Shown here in pieces: positions 1-5,869 of a stretch of DNA of 6,464 nucleotides (position 1 is the first letter of the stretch; every line of letters starts with the position of its first letter). This DNA is from Methanothrix sp. (lineage in GTDB: Archaea > Halobacteriota > Methanosarcinia > Methanotrichales > Methanotrichaceae), in contig JALNZQ010000158.1 in NCBI GenBank assembly GCA_023229165.1, positions 1 through 6,464 of the forward strand. Reading direction: 5' to 3'. Under the pieces are notes generated by a model. That model made no database searches, was not told the origin of the DNA, and saw nothing but the letters and a program-made list of their open reading frames with translations. The position numbers and the translations under genes are program-made.

Positions 1-8
1 ATATGGAG

Positions 9-995
9 CTAACTCCTCAATTTTCTGAATTTGTTGTTGTAATCTATACATACATCTAAACAATTCTTTCTACATATATCATCTTTAAAACAATCATGTT
101 TTTTAAACCATTCAACTCTTTCTTCTCTCATATTTTTTGAAACACGACCAATAGGTTCCCCTTTTTCTCTCATATAAATAATACAAGGAAAATGGAAATC
201 ACCAGCAATAACAGAATCATCTAAAACTAAAGCACACTTATTAGCATCAGATATATTTATACCCCTAACATTTCTACCTTCTGAAAAATGTTTAACTCTA
301 TATTTTAAAATAGGATGAGTATCTAATATTTCTTGCTCAATTTCATTTAATCTTGGAATAGGTTTATTATATTGTGCTGCTGATATAATTCTTATATCAG
401 ATACACCTAATTTATGTGCAAAACGTATTGTATCAATAGTTTTATCTATATTATCTATAGTAAGAACAATACCAACAGTAACATATGTTAATTTTGATAA
501 TATTTTAATATTATCAATTACCTTATACCATGAATCTTTAATATTACCTGCCATTTTATCACCATCTTCAGCACAACAAGCATCTAAAGAAATAGAAAAA
601 TCATTACAACCTGCTTCTATAAGATGTTTATATAATTCTGTTTTATTAGAGCCATTAGTTGAAATTGCAATTCTTTTTACACCTTTATATTTAGCATATT
701 TAACTATTTCTATGATATCTTTATGTAATGTTGGTTCACCACCAGAAAAACGAATATTTTCTAATGGTTTATTTACACACCATAAATCTATTCTTTCTTT
801 TATTTCAGTAAGAGAAAGTTCTTTAATATTTCTATTGCCGTAAATTGTATCTTTTAGTCCTCTACAATATGGACAACGAAAATTACAATATTCAGTAATA
901 ATCATTTCACATCTTTTCATTTGCGAAAACTCTGAAGTATTTTTGATTCTTTCATTAGAAAGAGTATAAAAACCTATTTCTTTTAAATCTTCCAT
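9..995 (-). CDS. Radical SAM protein with SPASM-like C-terminus, 328 aa
   Basis: ATG at 995 is chosen because AAAGGA (1008-1003) lies 7 nt upstream; the longer frame would begin at a TTG inside the preceding gene. The cluster motif is CNFRCPYC (Cys37, Cys41, Cys44), followed by FSGGEPT (83-89), ISTNGS (111-116) and SISLDACC (134-141), a MoaA/PqqE-like radical SAM barrel. The C-terminus has ordered cysteines at 254, 271, 302, 308, 312 and 316. CX10GX5C followed by CX5CX3CX3C closely resembles a SPASM domain, which binds extra Fe-S clusters and is typical of enzymes that modify peptides and proteins. From memory, the tail motifs CIIYMREKG.PIG and CRKNCLDVC belong to an uncharacterised family seen in phage and metagenomic sequences. 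It is co-transcribed with the radical SAM gene 20 bp upstream. It stops with TAG at 11-9, complete within the window. Confidence 0.9.
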   Translation of the reverse strand: MEDLKEIGFYTLSNERIKNTSEFSQMKRCEMIITEYCNFRCPYCRGLKDTIYGNRNIKELSLTEIKERIDLWCVNKPLENIRFSGGEPTLHKDIIEIVKYAKYKGVKRIAISTNGSNKTELYKHLIEAGCNDFSISLDACCAEDGDKMAGNIKDSWYKVIDNIKILSKLTYVTVGIVLTIDNIDKTIDTIRFAHKLGVSDIRIISAAQYNKPIPRLNEIEQEILDTHPILKYRVKHFSEGRNVRGINISDANKCALVLDDSVIAGDFHFPCIIYMREKGEPIGRVSKNMREERVEWFKKHDCFKDDICRKNCLDVCIDYNNKFRKLRS

Positions 996-1002
996 AATTA
1001 TA

Positions 1003-1008
1003 TCCTTT
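1003..1008 (-). promoter_or_regulatory. Ribosome binding site that fixes the start of the second radical SAM gene
   Basis: AAAGGA lies between the stop of the first radical SAM gene (1018-1016) and the ATG at 995, with a 7-nt spacer. It supports the 328-aa start over the TTG at 1043, which lies within the upstream gene and has no such site. Confidence 0.8.
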
Positions 1009-1015
1009 ATAAATT

Positions 1016-1867
1016 TTACATTATTTTTACTTTTGAATCCCAATCTGGATATAAATTATTATCAGGTCTATAAACTACTGATTTAATAGATTCAGAATTA
1101 TTATTTTTAGTACAAGTAGAAGTTGCTACACCAATACCATTATAATCATAAGGCTGATCACCCCAAAAAGATAATGATTTACATCCATTTTCTTCATTTA
1201 GCCGTTTTAACCACTTGTTTATTTCTATTTGTGGTATATAATTATTAGTACACCATTCTGAAACAATTGGATCACAATTAATAGGTATCCATAGTTCACG
1301 AAAAACTACTTGTGAAACTCCAATTTCTTTATAAATATTTAAATACTCAATCATTTTATCATATGATGAAATACCATCTATGCAAACCACACAGGATAAA
1401 CGTATTACAATACCTAAATTATTAAGAAGATTAAATAACTTTTTATATTCAATATGTTGACCTACAAGATTCTTATTCCTGTCTCCATTATAGTCAGCTA
1501 CAGTAATAGTCATATTTGTTATATATGGTGCAATCATTTGTGAAAAATTTCTTCCAAATTCAGGCTCTTCTAATATTAAAGATGCATTAGTATGAAAATC
1601 AATTTGACCAAAATACTTTTTAGTAAGCCATAGAATATTTTCAATGTTAGTCCAACTTCCTAACAAAGGTTCACCACTTGATGTTACAATAGCTGTACCT
1701 GCACCTAAATCTTTAGAATATTTTAAACAACGTTCCAATTTTGGTAATGATATCCCAGGTTTACGTACTGTATCACGAATATTTTTAGTCATATGTGCTA
1801 TACAATACTTACACTTATAATTACAACCAACATCTTGTGGTACAATTGAAATTGAATTTATTTTCAT
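1016..1867 (-). CDS. Radical SAM protein, 283 aa
   Basis: The CxxxCxxC motif (CNYKCKYC, Cys15, Cys19, Cys22) near the N-terminus should hold the [4Fe-4S] cluster that reductively cleaves S-adenosylmethionine to a 5'-deoxyadenosyl radical. SSGEPLL (Gly65-Glu66-Pro67) is the GGEP-type SAM-binding strand, with Ser in place of the first Gly. DFHTNAS (90-96) fits the next barrel strand. Further cysteines occur at 159, 162 (CVVC) and 252, but there is no ordered SPASM cluster. The C-terminus has VVYRPDNNLYPDWD. The length fits a bare partial-barrel radical SAM enzyme. It is first in the P2 transcript and 20 bp ahead of a second radical SAM gene. The substrate is unknown; maturation of a peptide or protein, or modification of RNA or a nucleotide, all remain possible. 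Confidence 0.9.
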   Translation of the reverse strand: MKINSISIVPQDVGCNYKCKYCIAHMTKNIRDTVRKPGISLPKLERCLKYSKDLGAGTAIVTSSGEPLLGSWTNIENILWLTKKYFGQIDFHTNASLILEEPEFGRNFSQMIAPYITNMTITVADYNGDRNKNLVGQHIEYKKLFNLLNNLGIVIRLSCVVCIDGISSYDKMIEYLNIYKEIGVSQVVFRELWIPINCDPIVSEWCTNNYIPQIEINKWLKRLNEENGCKSLSFWGDQPYDYNGIGVATSTCTKNNNSESIKSVVYRPDNNLYPDWDSKVKIM

Positions 1868-1872
1868 TTTAA

Positions 1873-1878
1873 CTCCTT
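1873..1878 (-). promoter_or_regulatory. Strong ribosome binding site of the first radical SAM gene
   Basis: AAGGAG lies 5 nt before the ATG at 1867. It is closer to the full anti-Shine-Dalgarno match than the AAAGGA or AAGGAA sites of most other genes here, suggesting efficient translation of this first gene of the P2 unit. Confidence 0.75.
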
Positions 1879-1901
1879 AGTATATATTACTAATATACTA
1901 A
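1877..1901. repeat. Perfect 9-bp inverted repeat between promoter P2 and the ribosome binding site
   Basis: Arms TTAGTATAT (1877-1885) and ATATACTAA (1893-1901) are exact reverse complements around a 7-nt loop. One arm covers most of the -10 box and the other reaches the first two bases of the AAGGAG ribosome binding site. It could be an operator for a dimeric regulator. If transcription starts upstream and reads through, the RNA hairpin could partly mask the ribosome binding site. There is no U-tract, so it is not a terminator. Confidence 0.45.
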
Positions 1902-1920
1902 ATTCAATTAGAACAAACAA
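1892..1920 (-). promoter_or_regulatory. Promoter P2 upstream of the radical SAM pair
   Basis: TTGTTT (1920-1915, within the last codons of the 144-aa gene) and TATATT (1897-1892) are separated by exactly 17 nt. The -10 box ends 24 nt before the ATG at 1867. The flanks AAGTTGTTT and TTTAGTATATT, the 12 nt between these flanks, and the 24 nt to the ATG all match P1 before nadE, while the spacer bases differ. This pattern of conserved boxes with a free spacer is what a real sigma70-type promoter pair would show. Confidence 0.7.
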
Positions 1921-2342
1921 CTTCTTCTTCCTTTTTTTTCTATTTTTTTCAAAAACTTAATCTTATTTATTAACAATTTTTTAATATCTCTAATAACAAT
2001 ATCTAAATCACTTAGATCTTCTATTTCTTCTTTTTTATAAATTTTTGCTCTATCCAATATTTCAACATCTTTTAATTTTTTATCAAGACCTGCACTATTT
2101 AAAAGAATTAAAAGATATTTAGCCATATTATAATCAAAGCCTCTTCGTTCAACAATATATTTAAAATCATTATATGCAACTTGTTTACCTGTTTTAATCC
2201 ACATATCTATTTCTTGCCAAATTAAATGATTCCACTTAAAATTTTTACTTTCATCTTCAGATTTATCTAAAAATTGTTGTCTCATTCCAATTGTCTCATT
2301 CCAATAATTAACTACTTTTTTATACATATTTTTCTTTAACAT
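1908..2342 (-). CDS. Hypothetical protein, 144 aa
   Basis: Not recognised. It is a basic, mostly helical cytoplasmic protein with no signal or membrane segment. Recognisable segments are YWNETIGMRQQFLDK, FKWNHLIWQEIDMWIKTG, ERRGFDYNMAKYLLILLNSAGL and a Lys-rich C-terminal helix ending GRRSCLF. The ATG at 2342 follows AAAGGA (2356-2351) with an 8-nt spacer, inside the end of the 90-aa gene 5 bp upstream; this supports Met1 over Met6. It is the last gene before the radical SAM pair, and its final codons also carry the -35 box of promoter P2. It may close the nadE transcript, though no terminator is visible and read-through into the radical SAM genes is likely. Confidence 0.8.
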   Translation of the reverse strand: MLKKNMYKKVVNYWNETIGMRQQFLDKSEDESKNFKWNHLIWQEIDMWIKTGKQVAYNDFKYIVERRGFDYNMAKYLLILLNSAGLDKKLKDVEILDRAKIYKKEEIEDLSDLDIVIRDIKKLLINKIKFLKKIEKKGRRSCLF

Positions 2343-2347
2343 AATTT

Positions 2348-2620
2348 TTATCCTTTCTTAAAAATATTTTTAAATAAAAAATTAAATTGTTCAAAAATAA
2401 TATTGAATATATTGCCATTTTTATATTTTATTTCTCTATCACCTATCAAACAATCTTCAATATCTACTAATCTAATATACTCAACTTTTCCATCTTTTCT
2501 ATTTATTTTAATTTTTTTATTATAAATTTCATTCCATAATTTATATAAAGATTCTTCTTTTTCTTGTGAAGGTAATTTATATTCTTTTACTTCTCTATTT
2601 TTTAATATTAAGATAGCCAT
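2348..2620 (-). CDS. Hypothetical protein, 90 aa
   Basis: I do not recognise this protein. It is small and lysine-rich, opening with a likely beta strand (MAILILKNREVKEYKL), then a helix around residues 20-35 (EESLYKLWNEIYNK), then a beta-rich stretch (VEYIRLVDIEDCLIGDREIKYKNG) and a hydrophobic aromatic tail (IFNIIFEQFNFLFKNIF). The tail is too interrupted by charged residues to call a membrane helix. The ATG at 2620 follows AGGAGA (2633-2628) with a 7-nt spacer. That site lies in the last codons of the beta-helix gene, and the gap to it is 4 bp, so it is clearly in the same operon. Confidence 0.75.
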   Translation of the reverse strand: MAILILKNREVKEYKLPSQEKEESLYKLWNEIYNKKIKINRKDGKVEYIRLVDIEDCLIGDREIKYKNGNIFNIIFEQFNFLFKNIFKKG

Positions 2621-2624
2621 TTAT

Positions 2625-3236
2625 TTATCTCCTGCTATAATTACCAAACTCATTCTCTAATTGTAAATGAGAACAATTATCTAAACCACAAATAGAACAA
2701 ATTCTACCAAAAACTGTATTACCATCACAAATTAAATTATTAGCAATAAAATTGTTTATTAATTTAATACTACCACACAATTTAGAATCACCATAAACTT
2801 TTGATTCATCACATATAGAAACATTATCTAATATTTCAGAATTACCACACACCTGTGATTTTCCTGATATAATTGCATTATTTTTAACTATTGCATTATC
2901 ATATAATTGTGATAAATTTAATACTTTAGCATTACCACTAACAAGAGCATTATCATATACTTTAGCATTATTATAAATCCAACAATCACCTTTATGAGAT
3001 AAATTATTATAAGATTGGACAAAACCACCTAACGTATTAGCTTTTATATCACCAAAATCTTTGATAGATTTAATTCTATATAATATAATTTCTCTATGAT
3101 AATTTAATTTGCATCTATCACTAAAAATTAAAACATATTTTTGTTTTAAATTAATATTAGCTATATTAATTGAAGTATAATTTCTTAAATTAAATTCACC
3201 ATTAATATAAGATAATCTTTTTTCTATATTATTCAT
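2625..3236 (-). CDS. Hexapeptide-repeat left-handed beta-helix protein, 203 aa
   Basis: Residues about 34-84 form a lead-in (YVLIFSDRC, LYRIKSIKDFGDIKANTLGGFVQS, NLSHKGDCWIY) that I recall from many phage and prophage hypotheticals. It is followed by about 13 hexapeptides (88-165) of the type Y-D/N-N-A-K-V, predicted to coil into a left-handed parallel beta-helix. The C-terminus carries a possible zinc knuckle, CSICGLDNCSH (Cys180, Cys183, Cys188, His190). Such repeats occur in acyltransferases, but I see no acyltransferase catalytic histidine motif, so an enzymatic role is not supported; a structural or binding role is more likely. The ATG at 3236 overlaps the upstream stop as ATGA, so it is probably translationally coupled to the HNH-like gene. 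Confidence 0.85.
   Translation of the reverse strand: MNNIEKRLSYINGEFNLRNYTSINIANINLKQKYVLIFSDRCKLNYHREIILYRIKSIKDFGDIKANTLGGFVQSYNNLSHKGDCWIYNNAKVYDNALVSGNAKVLNLSQLYDNAIVKNNAIISGKSQVCGNSEILDNVSICDESKVYGDSKLCGSIKLINNFIANNLICDGNTVFGRICSICGLDNCSHLQLENEFGNYSRR
2742..2975 (-). repeat. Tandem hexapeptide-coding repeat (about 13 units of 18 bp)
   Basis: Codons 88-165 of the beta-helix gene encode consecutive hexads: YNNAKV, YDNALV, SGNAKV, LNLSQL, YDNAIV, KNNAII, SGKSQV, CGNSEI, LDNVSI, CDESKV, YGDSKL, CGSIKL, INNFIA. The DNA copies are diverged, so the periodicity shows in protein rather than as exact nucleotide repeats. Recurring small residues and outward Val/Ile/Leu at fixed positions are the beta-helix signature. 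Repeats like this can expand or shrink by recombination. Confidence 0.8.
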
Positions 3237-3505
3237 ATTAAATCTAATCTAAAATTATTTATATAACTTGTATCTATTTTCCAATTAATCAATGATCTTT
3301 CTCTCCATTCTTTAAAACAATTAACTACGTATTCTTGCCATTCTTCAATAGAGCAATCATTAATTTTACAAGCATGTTGAGTTAAAAAATCCATGTTTTT
3401 ACCTTGTAATGATAATATTCCCCAATGATGAACTGAATGACAAACATTGCATATACATTCAAATTTAATCAATTTTTGAATTTTTTGTTCTTCAAAAATT
3501 TCCAA
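3233..3505 (-). CDS. C-terminal fragment of the split HNH-like protein, about 89 aa
   Basis: This frame holds the second zinc half-site (ECICNVCHSVHHWG), a GKNMDFLTQHACKIN segment, the helix EEWQEYVVNCFKEWRERS and the terminal WKIDTS. The only possible start is TTG at 3505, directly after an in-frame TGA, with no Shine-Dalgarno sequence, so it is best read as the continuation of the frame above. The TGA stop at 3235-3233 overlaps the next ATG as ATGA, the coupling expected of an intact gene. This suggests the original gene ended here and that the break is recent or artefactual. Confidence 0.55.
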   Translation of the reverse strand: MEIFEEQKIQKLIKFECICNVCHSVHHWGILSLQGKNMDFLTQHACKINDCSIEEWQEYVVNCFKEWRERSLINWKIDTSYINNFRLDLI

Positions 3506-3675
3506 ACTTCATGCAAATGAATATTTTTTGATTCTTTTCTTATATTACAATATTGGCAAGTAAAATTGTTTGCTGTTCTAATATTTTTAGAAAAATAATT
3601 CCATTTAGAACCCATAAAATTTCTTAAATTAAGATAAAAACTAGTTTCTGGTATTAAATGTAATTCTAATTTCAT
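3469..3675 (-). CDS. N-terminal fragment of the split HNH-like protein, 68 aa
   Basis: The ATG at 3675 lies 1 bp after the stop of the lipoprotein gene, with no clear ribosome binding site, so translation probably depends on coupling to that gene. The fragment holds the first zinc pair CQYC (40, 43) and the HEVW motif (55-58). After Phe60 it runs into eight Lys/Asn-rich residues before TGA; that tail looks like out-of-frame translation. On its own it would lack the second zinc half-site and is unlikely to fold as an active nuclease. Confidence 0.6.
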   Translation of the reverse strand: MKLELHLIPETSFYLNLRNFMGSKWNYFSKNIRTANNFTCQYCNIRKESKNIHLHEVWKFLKNKKFKN

Positions 3676-3676
3676 A

Positions 3677-4156
3677 TTAATTTAAATCTAATTTTATAGA
3701 TTGACCGAATATGTTTTCATTTTTTAATACTAATACAACATATAATATATTATCTTGAGATTCATTCATACAACTAATACAATTATTTGTCCATTTAAAT
3801 TTACAATAAGGATATTCTATAGAATCATTTATCTGAAAACGTACTTTAGAAAGAGGTAAATCACTAAAAATATATTCATTTTTATTATTCAACCATATAA
3901 AAGATGCCTTTTTATCAATATTTTCTGATATATTACCACTTATACCACCAACAACAACAAAATAGCTATCACTAATTTTTCCTTCAACTTCTTTACTTAT
4001 ATAAGTATTCAATGACATTAATTTATGATTACCACCAAAGAATAAATCATTTTTACTTCTTATATATTTTTCTTTTTCATATTGACTATTTTCAATTGAA
4101 CAAGAAAACAAAAAACATAAAAATATAAATAATGATAAAACAAATCTGCTTTTCAT
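3677..4156 (-). CDS. Small predicted lipoprotein, 159 aa
   Basis: The N-terminus is a signal peptide: Lys2 and Arg4, a hydrophobic core at residues 5-17, and a lipobox-like L-F-S-C with the candidate lipidated Cys at 19. Phe at -2 is atypical for a lipobox. Cleavage would leave about 141 residues outside the cytoplasm, anchored in the membrane. The mature part looks beta-rich (VVVGGISGNIS at about 68-78, then SFIWLNNKNEYIFSDLPLSKVRFQIND), with Cys residues in YPYCKF and NCISC. The fold is not one I can name with certainty. The ATG lies 1 bp after the nadE stop, and its AAAGGA site sits in the last nadE codons, so the two should be co-expressed. Phage lipoproteins often act in superinfection exclusion or lysis, but nothing in the sequence proves either role. 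Confidence 0.85.
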   Translation of the reverse strand: MKSRFVLSLFIFLCFLFSCSIENSQYEKEKYIRSKNDLFFGGNHKLMSLNTYISKEVEGKISDSYFVVVGGISGNISENIDKKASFIWLNNKNEYIFSDLPLSKVRFQINDSIEYPYCKFKWTNNCISCMNESQDNILYVVLVLKNENIFGQSIKLDLN

Positions 4157-4157
4157 T

Positions 4158-5819
4158 TTATTTTCCTTTCCATTTTTGAACTATAGGTATTCTTCTACCA
4201 TAACCGAAAGCTTTATTGTGCATCTTTATTCCAATAGCAGCCTGCCTTCTCTTAAATTCTGCTTTATGAACCATATTTAAAACTTTATTATAATAATCTT
4301 GATTTAATTCTATAATATTTAAACATTCTTTTTTCTCATTTTCTTCTAAACTTTCTCCTTCAATAATATGTTTAAGCATTGTATCTAAAATAGGATATGG
4401 AGGTAAATTATCTGTATCTTTCTGATTTAGTGCTAATTCTGCAGATGGTTCTTTATTAATAATTTCACTAGGTATTATTTCAGCTTTATATAATTCATTA
4501 TAATATTTTGCAACAGTAAAAACTTCCATTTTATATAAATCTGATATTGGAGCTAAACCTCCAGCCATGTCGCCATAAATAGTTGTATATCCAACAGACA
4601 CTTCACTTTTATTACCTGTAGAAAGAACTAAATATCCATATCTATTAGAATATGCCATTAAAATTTGGCCTCTTATACGAGCTTGCATATTTTGTTCAGT
4701 TACACCTGCTTTTAATTCACCAAAAGTATTGTTAAATTGTAATGATAATTCACTAAAAGAATTACCTATAGGAAATGTATATAATTTAACGCCTAAATTT
4801 TTACATAACTTAGCTGAATCTACACAACTACCTATTGATGAATATTGTGATGGCATAGTAATAGCAACAACTCTATCAGCACCTAATGCATCAACTGCTA
4901 AAGCTGTTACAACTGCACTATCTATACCACCAGATTCTCCTATTACCACTCCTTTAAAACCACACTTATTAACATAATCTCGTATACCTAAAACTGCTTG
5001 TTCATAATAAAATTGTGCATCAGATTTACAATTATTAATATTATTATAATTATTCACATCTAATGAGTTTAAATCAATAATTCTAATATCTTCTTCAAAT
5101 CTATAAAGATTTTCAACAAGAATACCTTTTGAATTAGTAACAAATGAATTACCGTCAAAAATAATATCATCGTTACCACCAACACTATTAAGATAAATAA
5201 TAGGCAAAGCATACTCTTCACTTATCTTCTTAACCATATTAACTCTATAAGCATATTTTTTAACAATAGAGGGAGAAGCATTAATAGATATAATAAAATC
5301 AGCTTTAGCATTAAACAATTCTTTTGCAGGATTTAATGTATATAACTTATTTTTATACCATAAATCTTCACAAACAACCAAGCCAATTCTTTTTCCTTTA
5401 AATTGGAAAAGACCCATTTCTTTACCTGGTTCAAAATATCTTGCCTCATCAAAAATATCATAAGTAGGTAACAATCTTTTTCTATAATTATAAATTTCAA
5501 TTCCATTATGACATACCAATGCAGAATTAAAATAATCTTTGCCAATACCATTATTTTCTTCTATATATCCAAAAACAACCAAACCATTAAAACCTTTAGT
5601 AGATTCTACAATTTTATTTTTATATTTTAATTGCTCTTTGATAAAATCTCTTTGATTTATTAAATCTAATGGTGGATAACCTGTAATAAGTAATTCTTGG
5701 AAAATAATTATTTCATTAGTAAAATTTATTTTACTATTTTCAATACATTGAATCGCTTTTTTTGTATTACCTTCTAAATCACCAACAACTGTATTTAATT
5801 GACATAATTTAATTTTCAT
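4158..5819 (-). CDS. nadE: Glutamine-dependent NAD+ synthetase
   Basis: Catalyses the last step of NAD+ synthesis: nicotinate adenine dinucleotide is adenylated by ATP, then amidated with ammonia released from glutamine. The 553 aa match the usual length of the two-domain cytoplasmic enzyme. Residues about 1-250 form the nitrilase-like glutaminase domain with its complete triad: Glu42 (FQELLITGYPP), Lys114 (KRLLPTYDIFDE) and Cys150 (VVCEDLW). Residues about 270-553 form the synthetase domain with the ATP-pyrophosphatase loop SGGIDS (296-301), the STGNKSE motif, and the conserved tail segment EFKRRQAAIGIK. The residue before SGG is Glu where Leu or Val is more usual. The gene appears intact. 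The ATG at 5819 follows AAGGAA (5831-5826) with a 6-nt spacer. It is first in its transcript behind promoter P1, and its stop lies 1 bp from the next ATG. In a phage it would rebuild or raise NAD+; a bacterial housekeeping gene is the alternative. Confidence 0.97.
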   Translation of the reverse strand: MKIKLCQLNTVVGDLEGNTKKAIQCIENSKINFTNEIIIFQELLITGYPPLDLINQRDFIKEQLKYKNKIVESTKGFNGLVVFGYIEENNGIGKDYFNSALVCHNGIEIYNYRKRLLPTYDIFDEARYFEPGKEMGLFQFKGKRIGLVVCEDLWYKNKLYTLNPAKELFNAKADFIISINASPSIVKKYAYRVNMVKKISEEYALPIIYLNSVGGNDDIIFDGNSFVTNSKGILVENLYRFEEDIRIIDLNSLDVNNYNNINNCKSDAQFYYEQAVLGIRDYVNKCGFKGVVIGESGGIDSAVVTALAVDALGADRVVAITMPSQYSSIGSCVDSAKLCKNLGVKLYTFPIGNSFSELSLQFNNTFGELKAGVTEQNMQARIRGQILMAYSNRYGYLVLSTGNKSEVSVGYTTIYGDMAGGLAPISDLYKMEVFTVAKYYNELYKAEIIPSEIINKEPSAELALNQKDTDNLPPYPILDTMLKHIIEGESLEENEKKECLNIIELNQDYYNKVLNMVHKAEFKRRQAAIGIKMHNKAFGYGRRIPIVQKWKGK

Positions 5820-5831
5820 AAAATATTCCTT

Positions 5832-5869
5832 TTTTTATAATAAAATATACTAAAATTTTATTATAAAAA
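5832..5869. repeat. Perfect 15-bp AT-only inverted repeat at the nadE promoter
   Basis: Arms at 5832-5846 and 5855-5869 are exact reverse complements (TTTTTATAATAAAAT and ATTTTATTATAAAAA) around an 8-nt loop. One arm covers part of the -10 box and the other covers the promoter spacer, so the element could be an operator or a cruciform-prone site. It does not look like an intrinsic terminator: the stem has no G or C, and the stem is followed by A-runs rather than U-runs read in either direction. Part of the symmetry may simply reflect base composition. Confidence 0.5.

Larger units (their letters stand above)
3233..3675 (-). pseudogene. HNH-endonuclease-like zinc protein split by a frameshift
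   Basis: Two overlapping frames join into one protein of about 147 aa. The first half carries MKLEL, a CxxC pair (CQYC, Cys40 and Cys43) and LHEVW (His55-Glu56). The second half, in the -1 frame, carries EEQKIQKLIKFECICNVCHSVHHWG with the partner CxxCH, then an NH-rich and helical tail ending in WKIDTS. Cysteine pair, His-Glu, cysteine pair, His in this order is the zinc-ribbon HNH-like layout that I recall as one continuous protein in other genomes. The frames can be joined by restoring one base in the A3-T5 run at 3494-3501. The second frame has only a TTG start at 3505, right after an in-frame TGA and without a ribosome binding site, so it is unlikely to start alone. The cause may be real gene decay, sequencing error in a homopolymer, or recoding. 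No canonical slippery heptamer was found. Confidence 0.75.

Noticed and set aside
1..18. Ribosome binding site for a further gene just beyond the left edge
   Set aside because: GAGGAG (18-13) is present on the minus strand, but no start codon occurs in the 12 bases left in the window, and the sequence is also the end of the radical SAM coding region. It is suggestive only.
996..1043. A longer start (TTG at 1043) for the second radical SAM gene
   Set aside because: It would overlap the end of the first radical SAM gene and lacks a ribosome binding site, whereas ATG at 995 has AAAGGA at ideal spacing.
3233..3675. Canonical programmed -1 frameshift in the HNH-like gene
   Set aside because: No X-XXY-YYZ heptamer in the correct frame occurs near the junction and no clear downstream stimulatory hairpin is seen. 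A one-base loss in the A3-T5 run explains it more simply.
4729..4977. An 82-codon open frame on the plus strand
   Set aside because: It lies antisense within the well-supported synthetase domain of nadE, has no ribosome binding site, and its open frame follows from the codon use of nadE.
5333..5551. A 72-codon minus-strand open frame inside nadE
   Set aside because: It is an alternative-frame shadow of the glutaminase domain, whose correct frame is unbroken with catalytic residues in place.
5832..5869. Intrinsic terminator at the inverted repeat before nadE
   Set aside because: The stem contains no G or C and is followed by A-runs instead of a U-tract in both directions.
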